Source of the DNA: a bacterium
GTDB taxonomy: Bacteria > Lindowbacteria > 2-12-FULL-62-27
DNA length: 14,830 nt
Reading direction: 5' to 3'
Assembly: GCA_016202645.1 (NCBI GenBank)
Contig: JACQOF010000129.1
Coordinates: 1 to 14,830 of the forward strand
A program made the translations under genes and the position numbers. Position 1 is the stretch's first letter. The number at the start of each line of letters is the position of its first letter. Shown piece by piece: positions 1 to 7,636 of the stretch. The notes below the pieces were generated by a model that was not told the origin of the DNA, searched no databases, and was given only the letters and a program-made list of their open reading frames with translations.

Positions 1-24
1 ACCATCGACTTGCCCCCTTATCTT

Positions 25-124
25 GGAGGAAGACGCCTTGTGCGCCGAAGCGTAGAGTCTGCAACCACACGCGCCCGTCGAAAAACCGGGACAGGGCGGG
101 CCGGGCCGGCCAGGTACTGTGCCC
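25..124 (+). ncRNA. Candidate structured RNA / repeat element, copy 1
   Basis: Three blocks, GGAGGAAGA (25-33), AAGCGTAGAG (48-57) and AACCACACGCG (63-73), are identical to blocks in the same order and orientation on the minus strand at 8302-8341. The gaps between them differ (14 and 5 nt here, 7 and 3 nt there). They are followed by a small hairpin (CCCG 74-77 with CGGG 87-90) and then by a stem beginning GGGACAG (88-94) that can pair with CTGTGCCC (117-124). The second copy has the same arrangement with different stem sequences. That pattern fits a structured RNA more than a simple DNA repeat, but two copies are few and no fold was computed. It does not resemble RNase P RNA, tmRNA, SRP RNA or a riboswitch I know. 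Confidence 0.4.
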
Positions 125-184
125 AAACCCGCAATCGGCAGTTGAAAGAGCCCTATCGAACTTCGGTCACGCCTTGCATTTTTT

Positions 185-271
185 AGCCTTCAGCCCTCAG
201 CCCACAGCTCTCAGCATTCTGACCACAGCTTTCACAGCACGCTGAGGGCTGAGAGCTGTGGGCTGTAGGCT
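185..271. repeat. Inverted array of 7-nt units (GCTGAGR type), copy A
   Basis: The left arm 185-215 contains consecutive 7-mers CAGCCCT, CAGCCCA, CAGCTCT, CAGCATT (191-218). The right arm 241-271 contains GCTGAGG, GCTGAGA, GCTGTGG, GCTGTAG. The two 31-nt arms are complementary at 26 positions and enclose a 25-nt loop. It lies about 280 nt beyond the stop of the PorV-like gene. It could act as a large 3' hairpin or could be a recombination-prone simple repeat. Confidence 0.8.
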
Positions 272-384
272 CAATAGAAGCGGCCGCGACCTCCTTTCAT
301 TTTTTCGCCGGCATCGCCCGGCAATCCACACTTGATAAGCTATACCATAAAGCGTATCCCGTTCCTGTAGGATAGCTTCTATAA

Positions 385-423
385 TTGATCTTTGCAACAT
401 ATTTTTATAAAATCTTGCAAAGA
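385..423. promoter_or_regulatory. Inverted repeat TCTTTGCAA/TTGCAAAGA spanning promoter-like boxes
   Basis: The 9-bp perfect inverted repeat occupies 389-397 and 415-423 with a 17-nt AT-rich spacer. On the plus strand TTGATC (385-390) and TAAAAT (408-413) are spaced by exactly 17 nt, a sigma70-like arrangement embedded in the repeat. On the minus strand TTGCAA and TATCCT also stand 17 nt apart. The arrangement resembles a repressor-controlled promoter. No gene follows convincingly on either side; rightward transcription would be antisense to the PorV-like gene. Confidence 0.35.
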
Positions 424-552
424 CCTCCTCCGCCCCTTTTCGCCTCTTTTTTTCCGCCCCCATCCACCGGGGCTTACTTTGTAATGCCTTTACAATTTAG
501 ATGTTACGCGAAGGCACCGCCTCCTCTCACGTTCTGTTTCATGATAAGTCCC

Positions 553-2202
553 TTACTGCCTCGGGCCGGTCTGGAGAATTTCCAGGGCCCGGCTTACCGC
601 TTCCATCGACCGGTCGTACTCGCCCGCCTTGTAGTAGGTCTCCGACAGGAGGTACCAGAGCGGGACATTCACCGGATCTTCGGACAGGCCGCTGCGAATG
701 ATGACGATCGCTTCCTCGTACCGCGCCTGCTTCAGCAAGCCCGCCGCGATGGAAATCTTTTCCTGGGTGATCGCCGCTGACTTGTCCGACACCGCGCGCG
801 GCGCCACGGACGGCGCCGCCCCCGCCCCCAGCGGAGCCATGGATGGCGAAGCCTCGGGCGGGGGCGGCGCAGTCGGGGGCGGCGCGGTCGAGAGCGGCTC
901 CTCGCGCCGCAACGGGCGCGCCTCTTCCACTGCTGTGGGCGGTGAAACCACTGGCGGTTTCACGGTCTGCGCATCAACCGGCAATGGCGCCGGAACGCCT
1001 CGCCGAAGCGCCATATGGTCCGAAAAGGCACTCTGCTGCGACGCCTCCGCAATGGCCGCCGTCACTTCCGCCGGAACTTCCTCAACCGGCTTTGGCGCTT
1101 CACGCTGAACCGGAATCTGATAATAGGACTCCGCCGAACCGGATCGGTCCGTCGACGCCGGCGGACCCGCCGGCGCCCGCCGTTCGATCTGCCGGGGTTC
1201 TTCCCGCGGTGTTTCCATCTGGCGAGCCCTCCGGCGGACTTGCCGCTCAGGCCGCGACGCGACCACCTCGGGCTTGGACCCGCCGAACCGGACATTGAGG
1301 CCGGCCCGGTGGACGTCGCCGAGTTTTTCCCTGGGGATAAATGCATATTCGATGCCGAAATGTTCGAAGCTGAAGGTGACGCCATACGTCGACGCGTCAA
1401 AGCCGGTGAAATCGGATCCGATCTGGTAGCCGCCCCGGAGCGCGAAATACTTGCTCGGGCGGTACTCAAGACCGATCCCGGCCGCATCGGCGTCGTCTTT
1501 CGGGATCCAGTAATCCATTGTGGCGAGGAGGTTGCCGCGAGGCAGGAGACGAAACGCTCCGCCGACGCGGAAGGTGGTGGGGAGGGGGTCGCCTATGGAA
1601 ATGAAAGTGATGTCGGGGCCCATGTTTGAAAGGGACGCACCCAAGGAGAGCCGTGGATTTACCTTGAGGTGCGCCCCCAGATCGACCGCCCAGCCGCTGG
1701 CGTTGATGTTGGCCAGGGTCTGGCGGATGAGCTTGAAACTCGCGCCGATCGCCAGCGGTTTCACGATGCGATGGGCGTAGGTTCCGGTCAGAGCCAGATC
1801 CTGGTTCGTGAACTTCGAACCGTCGTCCAGCTCCGACCGGAAATAGTCATCCACCGCCATGCGGACGATGGACACGCCCCACGCCGATTTGCCGCGGATC
1901 GCCGGCGCCGCCAGGCCCACGTAGTCGAAACTGACCTGCGCGAACTGGTCCTGGTGCATCGCCGACAGCTCCCATCGGTCCGTCCCGGCAATCGCCGCGG
2001 GATTGTAGTACGACGCATACGGCTCTTCCGCCACCGCCGTGTAGGCCGTGCCCATCGCGGCGGCGCGCGGCCCGACAGCGACCTTCAGAAACGACGCCCC
2101 GGTCGTTCCCGTCGACGCGCCCATGGCGGGGCTCGCCGCCAGGGCAAACACCATGGCTACCCAAATCCAGTAGGCCCCCACCCACTTGTTGCTCTGTTCC
2201 AT
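553..2202 (-). CDS. PorV/PorQ-family outer-membrane barrel protein with C-terminal TPR pair
   Basis: The 549-residue product has a signal peptide (hydrophobic residues about 10-27, likely cleaved after AMG). A region typical of the PorV/PorQ family follows: GASFLKVAVGPRAAAMG at 35-51, then AVAEEPYASYYNPAAIAG, then alternating beta-barrel strands to about residue 306 (LNVRFGG). Residues 310-475 form a low-complexity linker rich in Pro, Arg and Glu. Residues 478-545 look like two TPR-type helical hairpins (AAGLLKQARYEEAIVIIRSGLSEDP, LWYLLSETYYKAGEYDRSMEAV). PorV-like proteins sit in the outer membrane and help type IX secretion substrates reach the surface; that role here is inferred from family and from the sorting-type domain of the gene just upstream. 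I chose the ATG at 2202 because GAGGTGA lies 5 nt before it and the signal peptide starts there; the frame stays open upstream to 2619 but only through the intergenic repeat and the preceding gene. The TPR fusion is unusual for the family. Confidence 0.9.
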   Translation of the reverse strand: MEQSNKWVGAYWIWVAMVFALAASPAMGASTGTTGASFLKVAVGPRAAAMGTAYTAVAEEPYASYYNPAAIAGTDRWELSAMHQDQFAQVSFDYVGLAAPAIRGKSAWGVSIVRMAVDDYFRSELDDGSKFTNQDLALTGTYAHRIVKPLAIGASFKLIRQTLANINASGWAVDLGAHLKVNPRLSLGASLSNMGPDITFISIGDPLPTTFRVGGAFRLLPRGNLLATMDYWIPKDDADAAGIGLEYRPSKYFALRGGYQIGSDFTGFDASTYGVTFSFEHFGIEYAFIPREKLGDVHRAGLNVRFGGSKPEVVASRPERQVRRRARQMETPREEPRQIERRAPAGPPASTDRSGSAESYYQIPVQREAPKPVEEVPAEVTAAIAEASQQSAFSDHMALRRGVPAPLPVDAQTVKPPVVSPPTAVEEARPLRREEPLSTAPPPTAPPPPEASPSMAPLGAGAAPSVAPRAVSDKSAAITQEKISIAAGLLKQARYEEAIVIIRSGLSEDPVNVPLWYLLSETYYKAGEYDRSMEAVSRALEILQTGPRQ

Positions 2203-2217
2203 CCTCGTCACCTCTTT
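2203..2217 (-). promoter_or_regulatory. Ribosome binding site fixing the start of the PorV-like gene
   Basis: GAGGTGA at 2208-2214 (minus strand) stands 5 nt before the ATG at 2202. It supports this start over the upstream in-frame codons, which run through the repeat array. Confidence 0.7.
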
Positions 2218-2253
2218 CGCTTTTTTCCTCGCCACATCTATGGCTTGAGAGCT

Positions 2254-2344
2254 CTGAGCCCTCAGCCTCCAGCCCTCAGCCAAACCGGAGCGGTTTCTTC
2301 CGGCCTGTAGCTGAGAGCTGAGAGCTGAATGCTGCGTGCTGTCC
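2254..2344. repeat. Inverted array of 7-nt units (GCTGAGR type), copy B
   Basis: The right arm has five consecutive 7-mers beginning with GCTG (2310-2344: GCTGAGA, GCTGAGA, GCTGAAT, GCTGCGT, GCTGTCC). The left arm has CCCTCAG, CCTCCAG, CCCTCAG in phase (2259-2279). A separate perfect hairpin AAACCG-GAG-CGGTTT (2282-2296) sits between the arms. The array fills most of the gap between the stop of the 1098-residue gene (2346) and the PorV-like gene, starting 1 nt after that stop. It may limit readthrough or mark the 3' end; no T-run typical of an intrinsic terminator follows. Confidence 0.75.
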
Positions 2345-2345
2345 A

Positions 2346-5300
2346 TTAGTGCACCATCGTAAACTTGCCGACCTTCGTGCCGAGATTCGACCGCACGAGG
2401 TAGACGTAAGTAGCGCTGGCCACCAGCTGGCCGCGGGAATTCCGGCCGTTCCACCGGCCAATGTTTTCGTTCGCAGAGAAGCTGATGCCCTGGCCGACCC
2501 GCAGGGTCACGAGCTTCTCCGCATTCATGTTGTAGATTTCGATCGTCATGTTCGGGTCGGGCGGCAGGTTGTGGAAGACAATCTCGGCGTCGGTCAGGCT
2601 GTTGAAGGGATTGGGCCACGTCCGGACGCCGTCGAGAGTCTGAACGAGAATGCCCTCCCAGGTGATCTGGTCGGAAATCGACGACTCGGGTCCGGTCCCG
2701 TCCGAATCATAGAGGGCCGTGATGATGCTTCCATCCTGGACCTTCAGTTTCTTGGCGGCGGTGTTAGAGACGCCGTTGGTGAATCCGAAACATTCCGTGA
2801 AGACGCCGGTGTTGACGTCGGTCTCGAAGAGCTCCAGCTCGATGCCGATCGGGTCCACGTCCGAACCCACCGTCACCATGATCGCCTGTTTGCTCGCCGG
2901 GTTCGTGTTGGCCGCCGGATCGGTCACCGTCACACAGCCCTGCGCCCGGAGACCCCTCGCCACGTCGTCAAGCTGAACGACGCCGTTCGCGTCCGTGGCG
3001 ACCAGGTCGATCGTCCGCTTGATCGGGATGACGATCACCAGGGAGTCCTCGAGCGCCACGGTATTCCCCGCGATGTCGATGGCCACCAGCTCGATGGTGT
3101 AGCCGCCGGGGGTGTCAAACGGGAACTGGTAGAAGATCTTCGCGTCGACCGTATCGATAACGATGATATTCCCGGCGGTGTCCCTGATCGTGATGACCAC
3201 CGAGTCGATCCCCGTGTTCGTGTCCCCGATCGCCGTGTCGAAGAGCTGGATGCCGACCGCCGTCTCGGACGGCGAAAGGGTCGTGTCAACAAACAGCAGG
3301 GCCTCGATGTTCGTGTTGGTGAAGAACGGCGGTATGGTGTCGACCACAAACGACCCGGTGTCGAGGAAGGTCGTGTCGATCACGCCCGAGTCAACATCCA
3401 GGGCCACGATCGTCCACACAAAGGTGTCGGACGGCGGGATCGTCAGGAACGTCACGGTCAGAACGCCGGTCGTGTCGTTGTAGGTGAAGGTCTCTCCGAC
3501 AGTCAGAATCGTCGCGACGCAGTTGGTGTCGAAAACGATCATCGCGCTGTCGACCGCGCCCGAGCTTCCGCCGCCGGCCGTGTCGATCGTGATGATCACC
3601 GTGTCCTCCGTGCAGGGGACGTTCAGGCTGACGGTGAAGGACAGCGACGTGTCTTTGGATCCGACAACCGTCGGCGAGTCCACAATCACAGCGCCCGCGC
3701 CGATGATCGTGAAGAAGTCGATCCCGGTCTCGGAGAAGGCGACGTTCCTCGTCGAGAAGGCCTTGAAGTGCGCCTCCCCGCTGCCCGTGTAGGTACCCGG
3801 CACAAAGACCGCGACCAGGATCGGAACGGTCTCGACTTCGCCCAGCGCGATCACGCTGTCGATCCTCGGATCTCCGTCGGGGACTCCGATGCCGCCGATG
3901 TCCTTGAAGAAGGTCACCGTGACGCCGGCGACGGTGGCGGTTCCCGTCAGGGCGATCGAATCGAAGCCGTTGCCGTGATTGCCGAGGTTATGCGCGAAGT
4001 AGAACGTGTCCCCGGATGCCTGATGGATCTTCTTGGCCACCTTCGTCTCCGGATCGACGCTGACCTTCGGCAGATACTCGGCCGTGAAGGGTCCGACGAA
4101 CTCCACCCGCGCCGCCGCCAGGCCATCCGGCTCGATGAAGGCCGAGTCGGCGCCGATGAGGGTCGGATTGGCGCCATACGACTGGCCGTTCCGCGGCCAG
4201 CCCGGACCGGCCGGGACGCTGTCGGACCGGAGGACCACCGCGTACCGGACGTAGCCCATGTCGCTGTCGGCCGCGGCACGGATCGAGAGCGGCGCCGGGT
4301 CGATCGAGACTTCGCCGTCGCCGTTGTTCCCGGCCACAAGCGGCGCCGCGCTACCGCTCTGCGAGATCGTCCAGCGGATCCGGCCGACCTTGGCGCGGGC
4401 GACCGACGGGGTGAGCGCCGCCCAGCCGGGAGTCGCCGTGTCCGTTCGATATTCGATCCGGACATTGAACGCGCCGCCCGCGGCATTCGTCGGCATGGCG
4501 CTGTCGACGAAGATGTTCCCGTAAGCGTTCAGGACATACGTGCCTGCCGCCGCGTTCTGCGGGTTGGCGCCGGCCGGGAAGGAGAGACCCGCGCTGTCGA
4601 AGAGCGCCGCGCGCGTGTCGATCCAGTCCTCGATGACGACGGTATCGACCGTTCCGGTGTCGTCGTTGTCGAACCAGATGGTGTGGACGACGATCGCGCC
4701 GGGGATGTAGTGCTGGGTATCGTCGCCGAGCGTGAGCGACGTCCCGCGGCCGAGCGAGACCGGCGAGAAGACGGTGTCGGCTTTGGACACGCGCAGTCTG
4801 GATGGCGCTTCGAGCTGCGCAAAGAGCGTGATCGAATCGTGGCCGTCGCCGCCGTAGGTGTCGCCGTTAAAGCCGCGGTAGGCCTGGACCGCGAACCGCG
4901 CCGGGTTGCCGCCGCCGACATACGTCCGGACCCGGAAGTTGATCCAGGAGGTCTCCGCGGCGCGGCTGTCGGCCACCGCCCTCAGCGAGAAGGTCTCAGC
5001 CCGGAAGGCGGCGAGTTTGACGAAGAACGTGTCGAGTCCCCGGGTGCGGACGATCCCGAGGAACGCGTTGCTCGAATCGCGGACGTGGATCGACCACGAG
5101 AACATCGTATCCACGCCGCGCGAGTCGGCCACGGTCGCGCTGTCAATCACGATGCCGATCGAGTCGCTGACGTTCCCGAGGTTCGCCAGCATGAGGACAT
5201 AGACGGCGGTGTCGCCGATCTTGACCTTCCGCGTCGTGTCGGTCGTCGGGTTCGCGCCCGCGTTCTCGCCCGCAAGCGTTATCGTGTCGCTGTAGATCGT

Positions 5301-5642
5301 GTCGACCCGCCGGATGATCGGGTTGACCGGAGTCGACAGCGCGAACGTCGAGTCGGTCACCTTGTTCACGTTGAAGTACGACGCGCCGGCCTGCGTCGGC
5401 GTCGTGACCGACACGCCGTTGGCAACCGAAAGCGTGAGGCCCATCCCGCCGGGCGCCGGCTTCGTGATGCCGGCGGTCGTCAGGTTCGTGTCGTCGGCCG
5501 CGAATACCGCGGGCGCCGCCACGAGTGTGAAGGCCAGCGCCGCCGACACGGTCAGGGCGTACATCCAGATTCCGACCGGCCGCGTGTGGTCAGTCTTCAT
5601 GGCCCGGTTCCAAATCCCGAGAAGACTCCACAGGCGCGCCAT
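2346..5642 (-). CDS. Large secreted DUF11/Ig-like protein with FlgD-like (type IX-like) C-terminal domain
   Basis: The 1098-residue product has a signal peptide (hydrophobic about 25-47, likely cleavage after VFA). Residues about 255-475 are clearly paralogous to the two other secreted proteins of the window: AYRGFNGDTYGGDG, KADTVFSPVSLG, a DUF11-like stretch IPGAIVVHTIWFDND (313-327), EDWIDTR, YGNIFVDSAMPT, and MGYVRYAVVLR (462-472). Residues 650-875 look like Ig-like beta modules rich in Asp, Thr and Val. Residues 930-990 carry a block common in bacterial surface proteins (ELFETDVNTGVFTE). Residues 1005-1098 are a FlgD-like/T9SS type A-like sorting domain: NPFN at 1011, IEIYNMNAEKLVTL, WNGRNSRGQLVAS at 1064, and a short basic tail. 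Four cysteines (677, 708, 903, 951) may form disulfides. The ATG at 5642 overlaps the upstream stop in TAATG, suggesting translational coupling; an in-frame ATG at 5600 gives a more usual signal peptide but lacks a good ribosome binding site. Partner or ligand is unknown. Confidence 0.88.
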   Translation of the reverse strand: MARLWSLLGIWNRAMKTDHTRPVGIWMYALTVSAALAFTLVAAPAVFAADDTNLTTAGITKPAPGGMGLTLSVANGVSVTTPTQAGASYFNVNKVTDSTFALSTPVNPIIRRVDTIYSDTITLAGENAGANPTTDTTRKVKIGDTAVYVLMLANLGNVSDSIGIVIDSATVADSRGVDTMFSWSIHVRDSSNAFLGIVRTRGLDTFFVKLAAFRAETFSLRAVADSRAAETSWINFRVRTYVGGGNPARFAVQAYRGFNGDTYGGDGHDSITLFAQLEAPSRLRVSKADTVFSPVSLGRGTSLTLGDDTQHYIPGAIVVHTIWFDNDDTGTVDTVVIEDWIDTRAALFDSAGLSFPAGANPQNAAAGTYVLNAYGNIFVDSAMPTNAAGGAFNVRIEYRTDTATPGWAALTPSVARAKVGRIRWTISQSGSAAPLVAGNNGDGEVSIDPAPLSIRAAADSDMGYVRYAVVLRSDSVPAGPGWPRNGQSYGANPTLIGADSAFIEPDGLAAARVEFVGPFTAEYLPKVSVDPETKVAKKIHQASGDTFYFAHNLGNHGNGFDSIALTGTATVAGVTVTFFKDIGGIGVPDGDPRIDSVIALGEVETVPILVAVFVPGTYTGSGEAHFKAFSTRNVAFSETGIDFFTIIGAGAVIVDSPTVVGSKDTSLSFTVSLNVPCTEDTVIITIDTAGGGSSGAVDSAMIVFDTNCVATILTVGETFTYNDTTGVLTVTFLTIPPSDTFVWTIVALDVDSGVIDTTFLDTGSFVVDTIPPFFTNTNIEALLFVDTTLSPSETAVGIQLFDTAIGDTNTGIDSVVITIRDTAGNIIVIDTVDAKIFYQFPFDTPGGYTIELVAIDIAGNTVALEDSLVIVIPIKRTIDLVATDANGVVQLDDVARGLRAQGCVTVTDPAANTNPASKQAIMVTVGSDVDPIGIELELFETDVNTGVFTECFGFTNGVSNTAAKKLKVQDGSIITALYDSDGTGPESSISDQITWEGILVQTLDGVRTWPNPFNSLTDAEIVFHNLPPDPNMTIEIYNMNAEKLVTLRVGQGISFSANENIGRWNGRNSRGQLVASATYVYLVRSNLGTKVGKFTMVH

Positions 5643-5644
5643 TA
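5640..5644 (-). promoter_or_regulatory. TAATG stop-start overlap
   Basis: The TAA ending the shorter paralog shares its final A with the ATG that can start the 1098-residue protein. GGTGG lies about 10 nt upstream. Such overlaps usually mean translational coupling, so the two secreted paralogs are probably produced together. Confidence 0.5.
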
Positions 5645-7027
5645 CCGGATCACCACCGAATAGCGGACGAAGCCCATGTCCGCGTCGCCCGAGGCCGTCG
5701 GCGCCAGCGGCGCCGCGTCGACCGTTCCCATCGCGTCGCCGTTATGCGCGCCGACCACGCCGCCCGCGCGGAAGATCGTCCAGCGCAGGCGCGCGACCGC
5801 CTCAAGCGGCGTCGCGGCGGTCAGGTTCGCCCAGACACCCGCGCCGTTGACGTACTGGATCGTGACGCCGAAGCCCGCCGCAAAGGTCGGCATGGCGCTG
5901 TCGGTAAAGATGTTTCCGTAGCCGCTCAAAACGTGCGTGCCGGATGCCGCGATCTGGCCCGCAACGCCCACGATCGCCGAAAGGCCCGCGCTGTCGAACC
6001 TCACATGGCGCGTGTCAATCCAGTCTTCGATCGTGATCGTGTCGGAGGTGTCGGTGCCGTCGTTGTCGAACCAGATGGTGCTCACAACCAGCGCGCCCGG
6101 CACGTACCGCTGGGTGTCGGCGGCGTCCACGCCCGTCGCGCCGCCCAGCGACACCGGCGCGAATACGGTGTCGGCCTTGGCGACGTAGATGAGCGGCCCG
6201 CTGACGGTGACATCGATGTGGGTCGCGTCGTTCCCGTTCCCGCCGTACTTGATGCCGTTGAACCCGCGATACGCGGCGACCTCCCGGCTTGACCCCGGAA
6301 TCCGGCCGCTGCCGTTGTTCGCGTAGGCCCGGACCGCCACCCGGATCGTGTCGGCGTCGACGGTGCCGGTCGTGTAAATCCGGATCGTGGCCGTGCCCGA
6401 GTGGTTGGCGGACAGCGGCACAAGCCCCGTCCCCTGATGGGTCCGGGTCAGAACTGCCGTGAGGGTCTCGCCGGCTGAATCGAAGAACTGGTAGCTGAAC
6501 CGCCCGGAGGTATCTCCGGCCGTGACCGAGCCGCTCAGCCAGATGGTATCGACAATGAGGCCCAGGGTATCGAGCGTGTTGGCGTGGCTGGTGAGTCTCA
6601 GGACATACGAGAGGGTGTCGCCGTTGGCGGCGGTGTCGGTCGTCAGATAAACGGTGTCATAGAGCCCGTCGCCCGGAATGGCGACGAGATTATCTCCGTT
6701 GAGAAGCGAGAGGGTATCGCCGTAGATCGGGGCGACAAACGAGACGGGCGAGTCGGCGACCAGCGCGAACTGCGTGTCGGTCGAATTACCTTCGTTGAAG
6801 AAACTGAGGTTGAACACGCCCGCGCCGTGGGTCGCGGCGCTGATCGGCTCCCTCAGGCCCTGGCTTCGAATCGCGGTTCCCGAATCGATGTTGACCGGCC
6901 GGCCGTTGATGGAGATGTAGAGCGCATGGGCCGCGTCGACCGGAAGGAAGAGGCCGGCCAGAAGGATGCCGGCCAGGAGCAGGCGGAGGGGGGCATAGTT
7001 ATTCCGCTGTAGGAATAACTTAAACAA
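5642..7027 (-). CDS. Secreted DUF11-like paralog, short form without sorting domain
   Basis: I favour a TTG start at 7027, giving 461 residues, because AAGGAGG at 7039-7045 lies 11 nt upstream, almost the spacing seen in the paralog at 9984, and because a normal signal peptide results (hydrophobic LLLAGILLAGLFLPV, cleavage near AHA before LYISING). Longer in-frame alternatives are ATG at 7072, with a weaker GGTG, and ATG at 7054. The mature protein is predicted to be beta-rich. It shares with the downstream 1098-residue protein the blocks AYRGFNGIKYGGNG, KADTVFAPVSLG, VPGALVVSTIWFDND (DUF11-like), EDWIDTR, YGNIFTDSAMPT and MGFVRYSVVIR. Unlike that protein it stops exactly after the last block, so it has no sorting-type C-terminus. 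The stop TAA overlaps the next ATG by one base, so the two are probably made from one transcript. Precise function is unknown; a surface or extracellular structural role is inferred. Confidence 0.87.
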   Translation of the reverse strand: MFKLFLQRNNYAPLRLLLAGILLAGLFLPVDAAHALYISINGRPVNIDSGTAIRSQGLREPISAATHGAGVFNLSFFNEGNSTDTQFALVADSPVSFVAPIYGDTLSLLNGDNLVAIPGDGLYDTVYLTTDTAANGDTLSYVLRLTSHANTLDTLGLIVDTIWLSGSVTAGDTSGRFSYQFFDSAGETLTAVLTRTHQGTGLVPLSANHSGTATIRIYTTGTVDADTIRVAVRAYANNGSGRIPGSSREVAAYRGFNGIKYGGNGNDATHIDVTVSGPLIYVAKADTVFAPVSLGGATGVDAADTQRYVPGALVVSTIWFDNDGTDTSDTITIEDWIDTRHVRFDSAGLSAIVGVAGQIAASGTHVLSGYGNIFTDSAMPTFAAGFGVTIQYVNGAGVWANLTAATPLEAVARLRWTIFRAGGVVGAHNGDAMGTVDAAPLAPTASGDADMGFVRYSVVIR

Positions 7028-7038
7028 CCCTTTATATT

Positions 7039-7045
7039 CCTCCTT
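7039..7045 (-). promoter_or_regulatory. Strong ribosome binding site AAGGAGG before a TTG codon
   Basis: A perfect AAGGAGG stands 11 nt before TTG at 7027, inside the longer open frame. The surrounding bases turn abruptly from GC-rich to AT-rich, as expected of a leader and start region. The same motif at nearly the same spacing precedes the ATG of the paralog at 9984. Confidence 0.55.
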
Positions 7046-7487
7046 ATTTATCATCCTGCTCAGTAGACCCATTGGGCAACACCTTTCCCATGCAAAGCGG
7101 CCAGCGCTTCGCTCACACTTGTCCCGCCATGCGGGGCAAGACCTTTACCCTGCCAAGTCACCCCGGATCGTGAGGCGTAGACCTTCCTCCTCGATCCCGG
7201 CTCCGGGGTTCAGCGCACAGTCTTTCTTCGTGCGCAGCCTCACCCTTCCGACTTCGCGTAGCGTCCTGCTGGACGCTCCCTATGTTCGCCCGTCAGTTCG
7301 CGCTGACGGACGAGGTTCCTCTCCCCTGCGGCTGAGCCTTCCGGGTATGGGACCCAAAAGCGCTCCCGATTAGGGAAGCCTTACACCTGTCATATATTCG
7401 TTCGCGCAAATTCCCTGCGCGCCCGCCCTGTCGCAACGCTCTAGATCATGGCCACCACCTTGTTGGGTACCACCCCTCGATACACAC

Positions 7488-7548
7488 AGCCCAAACCGCC
7501 TATTCCCGCCGGGGCGGAGAAATCCCCTGGGAATAAGGTGTTTGGGCT
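7488..7548. repeat. Two-tier hairpin AGCCCAAAC/GTTTGGGCT with TATTCCC/GGGAATA
   Basis: AGCCCAAAC (7488-7496) pairs with GTTTGGGCT (7540-7548), and TATTCCC (7501-7507) pairs with GGGAATA (7529-7535), leaving 4-nt internal loops on both sides. That makes 16 perfect pairs in a 61-nt hairpin. Confidence 0.7.
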
Positions 7549-7636
7549 GAAGCGTCTATCAGGCGCCTCTTTCGTTAAAAGGAAAATGTGTATACGTGGA
7601 TTGTTGTGCCTCCAGGCAGACGCGGCTCGCGAGAGC

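Larger units (their letters stand above)
1..552. other. Intergenic region without a credible gene
   Basis: From left to right it holds a block-and-hairpin element (25-124), a T-run at 179-184, an inverted array of 7-nt units (185-271), a short GCCGG/CCGGC stem near 308-323, and an AT-rich stretch with a 9-bp inverted repeat and promoter-like boxes (385-423). Bases 424-552 contain pyrimidine-rich plus-strand tracts. A minus-strand frame (197-463) is open but runs through the repeat array and resembles no protein known to me. Confidence 0.7.

Noticed and set aside
140-184. Intrinsic terminator ending in the T-run 179-184
   Set aside because: No stable stem lies directly before the T-run, so I do not call a terminator.
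197-463. Minus-strand 88-codon frame
   Set aside because: Its C-terminal part is the translated 7-nt array and its N-terminal part lies over pyrimidine tracts. A short central piece (MLQRSIIEAILQERD) looks protein-like but lacks a well-placed start.
2203-2619. N-terminal extension of the PorV-like gene to 2619
   Set aside because: It would translate the repeat array and overlap the end of the preceding gene by more than 270 bases; the ATG at 2202 has a ribosome binding site and begins the signal peptide.
2349-5663. Plus-strand open frame of over 1100 codons
   Set aside because: It is the exact antisense of the secreted 1098-residue gene, is dominated by Arg, Asp and Val through mirrored codons, and has no domains or ribosome binding site.
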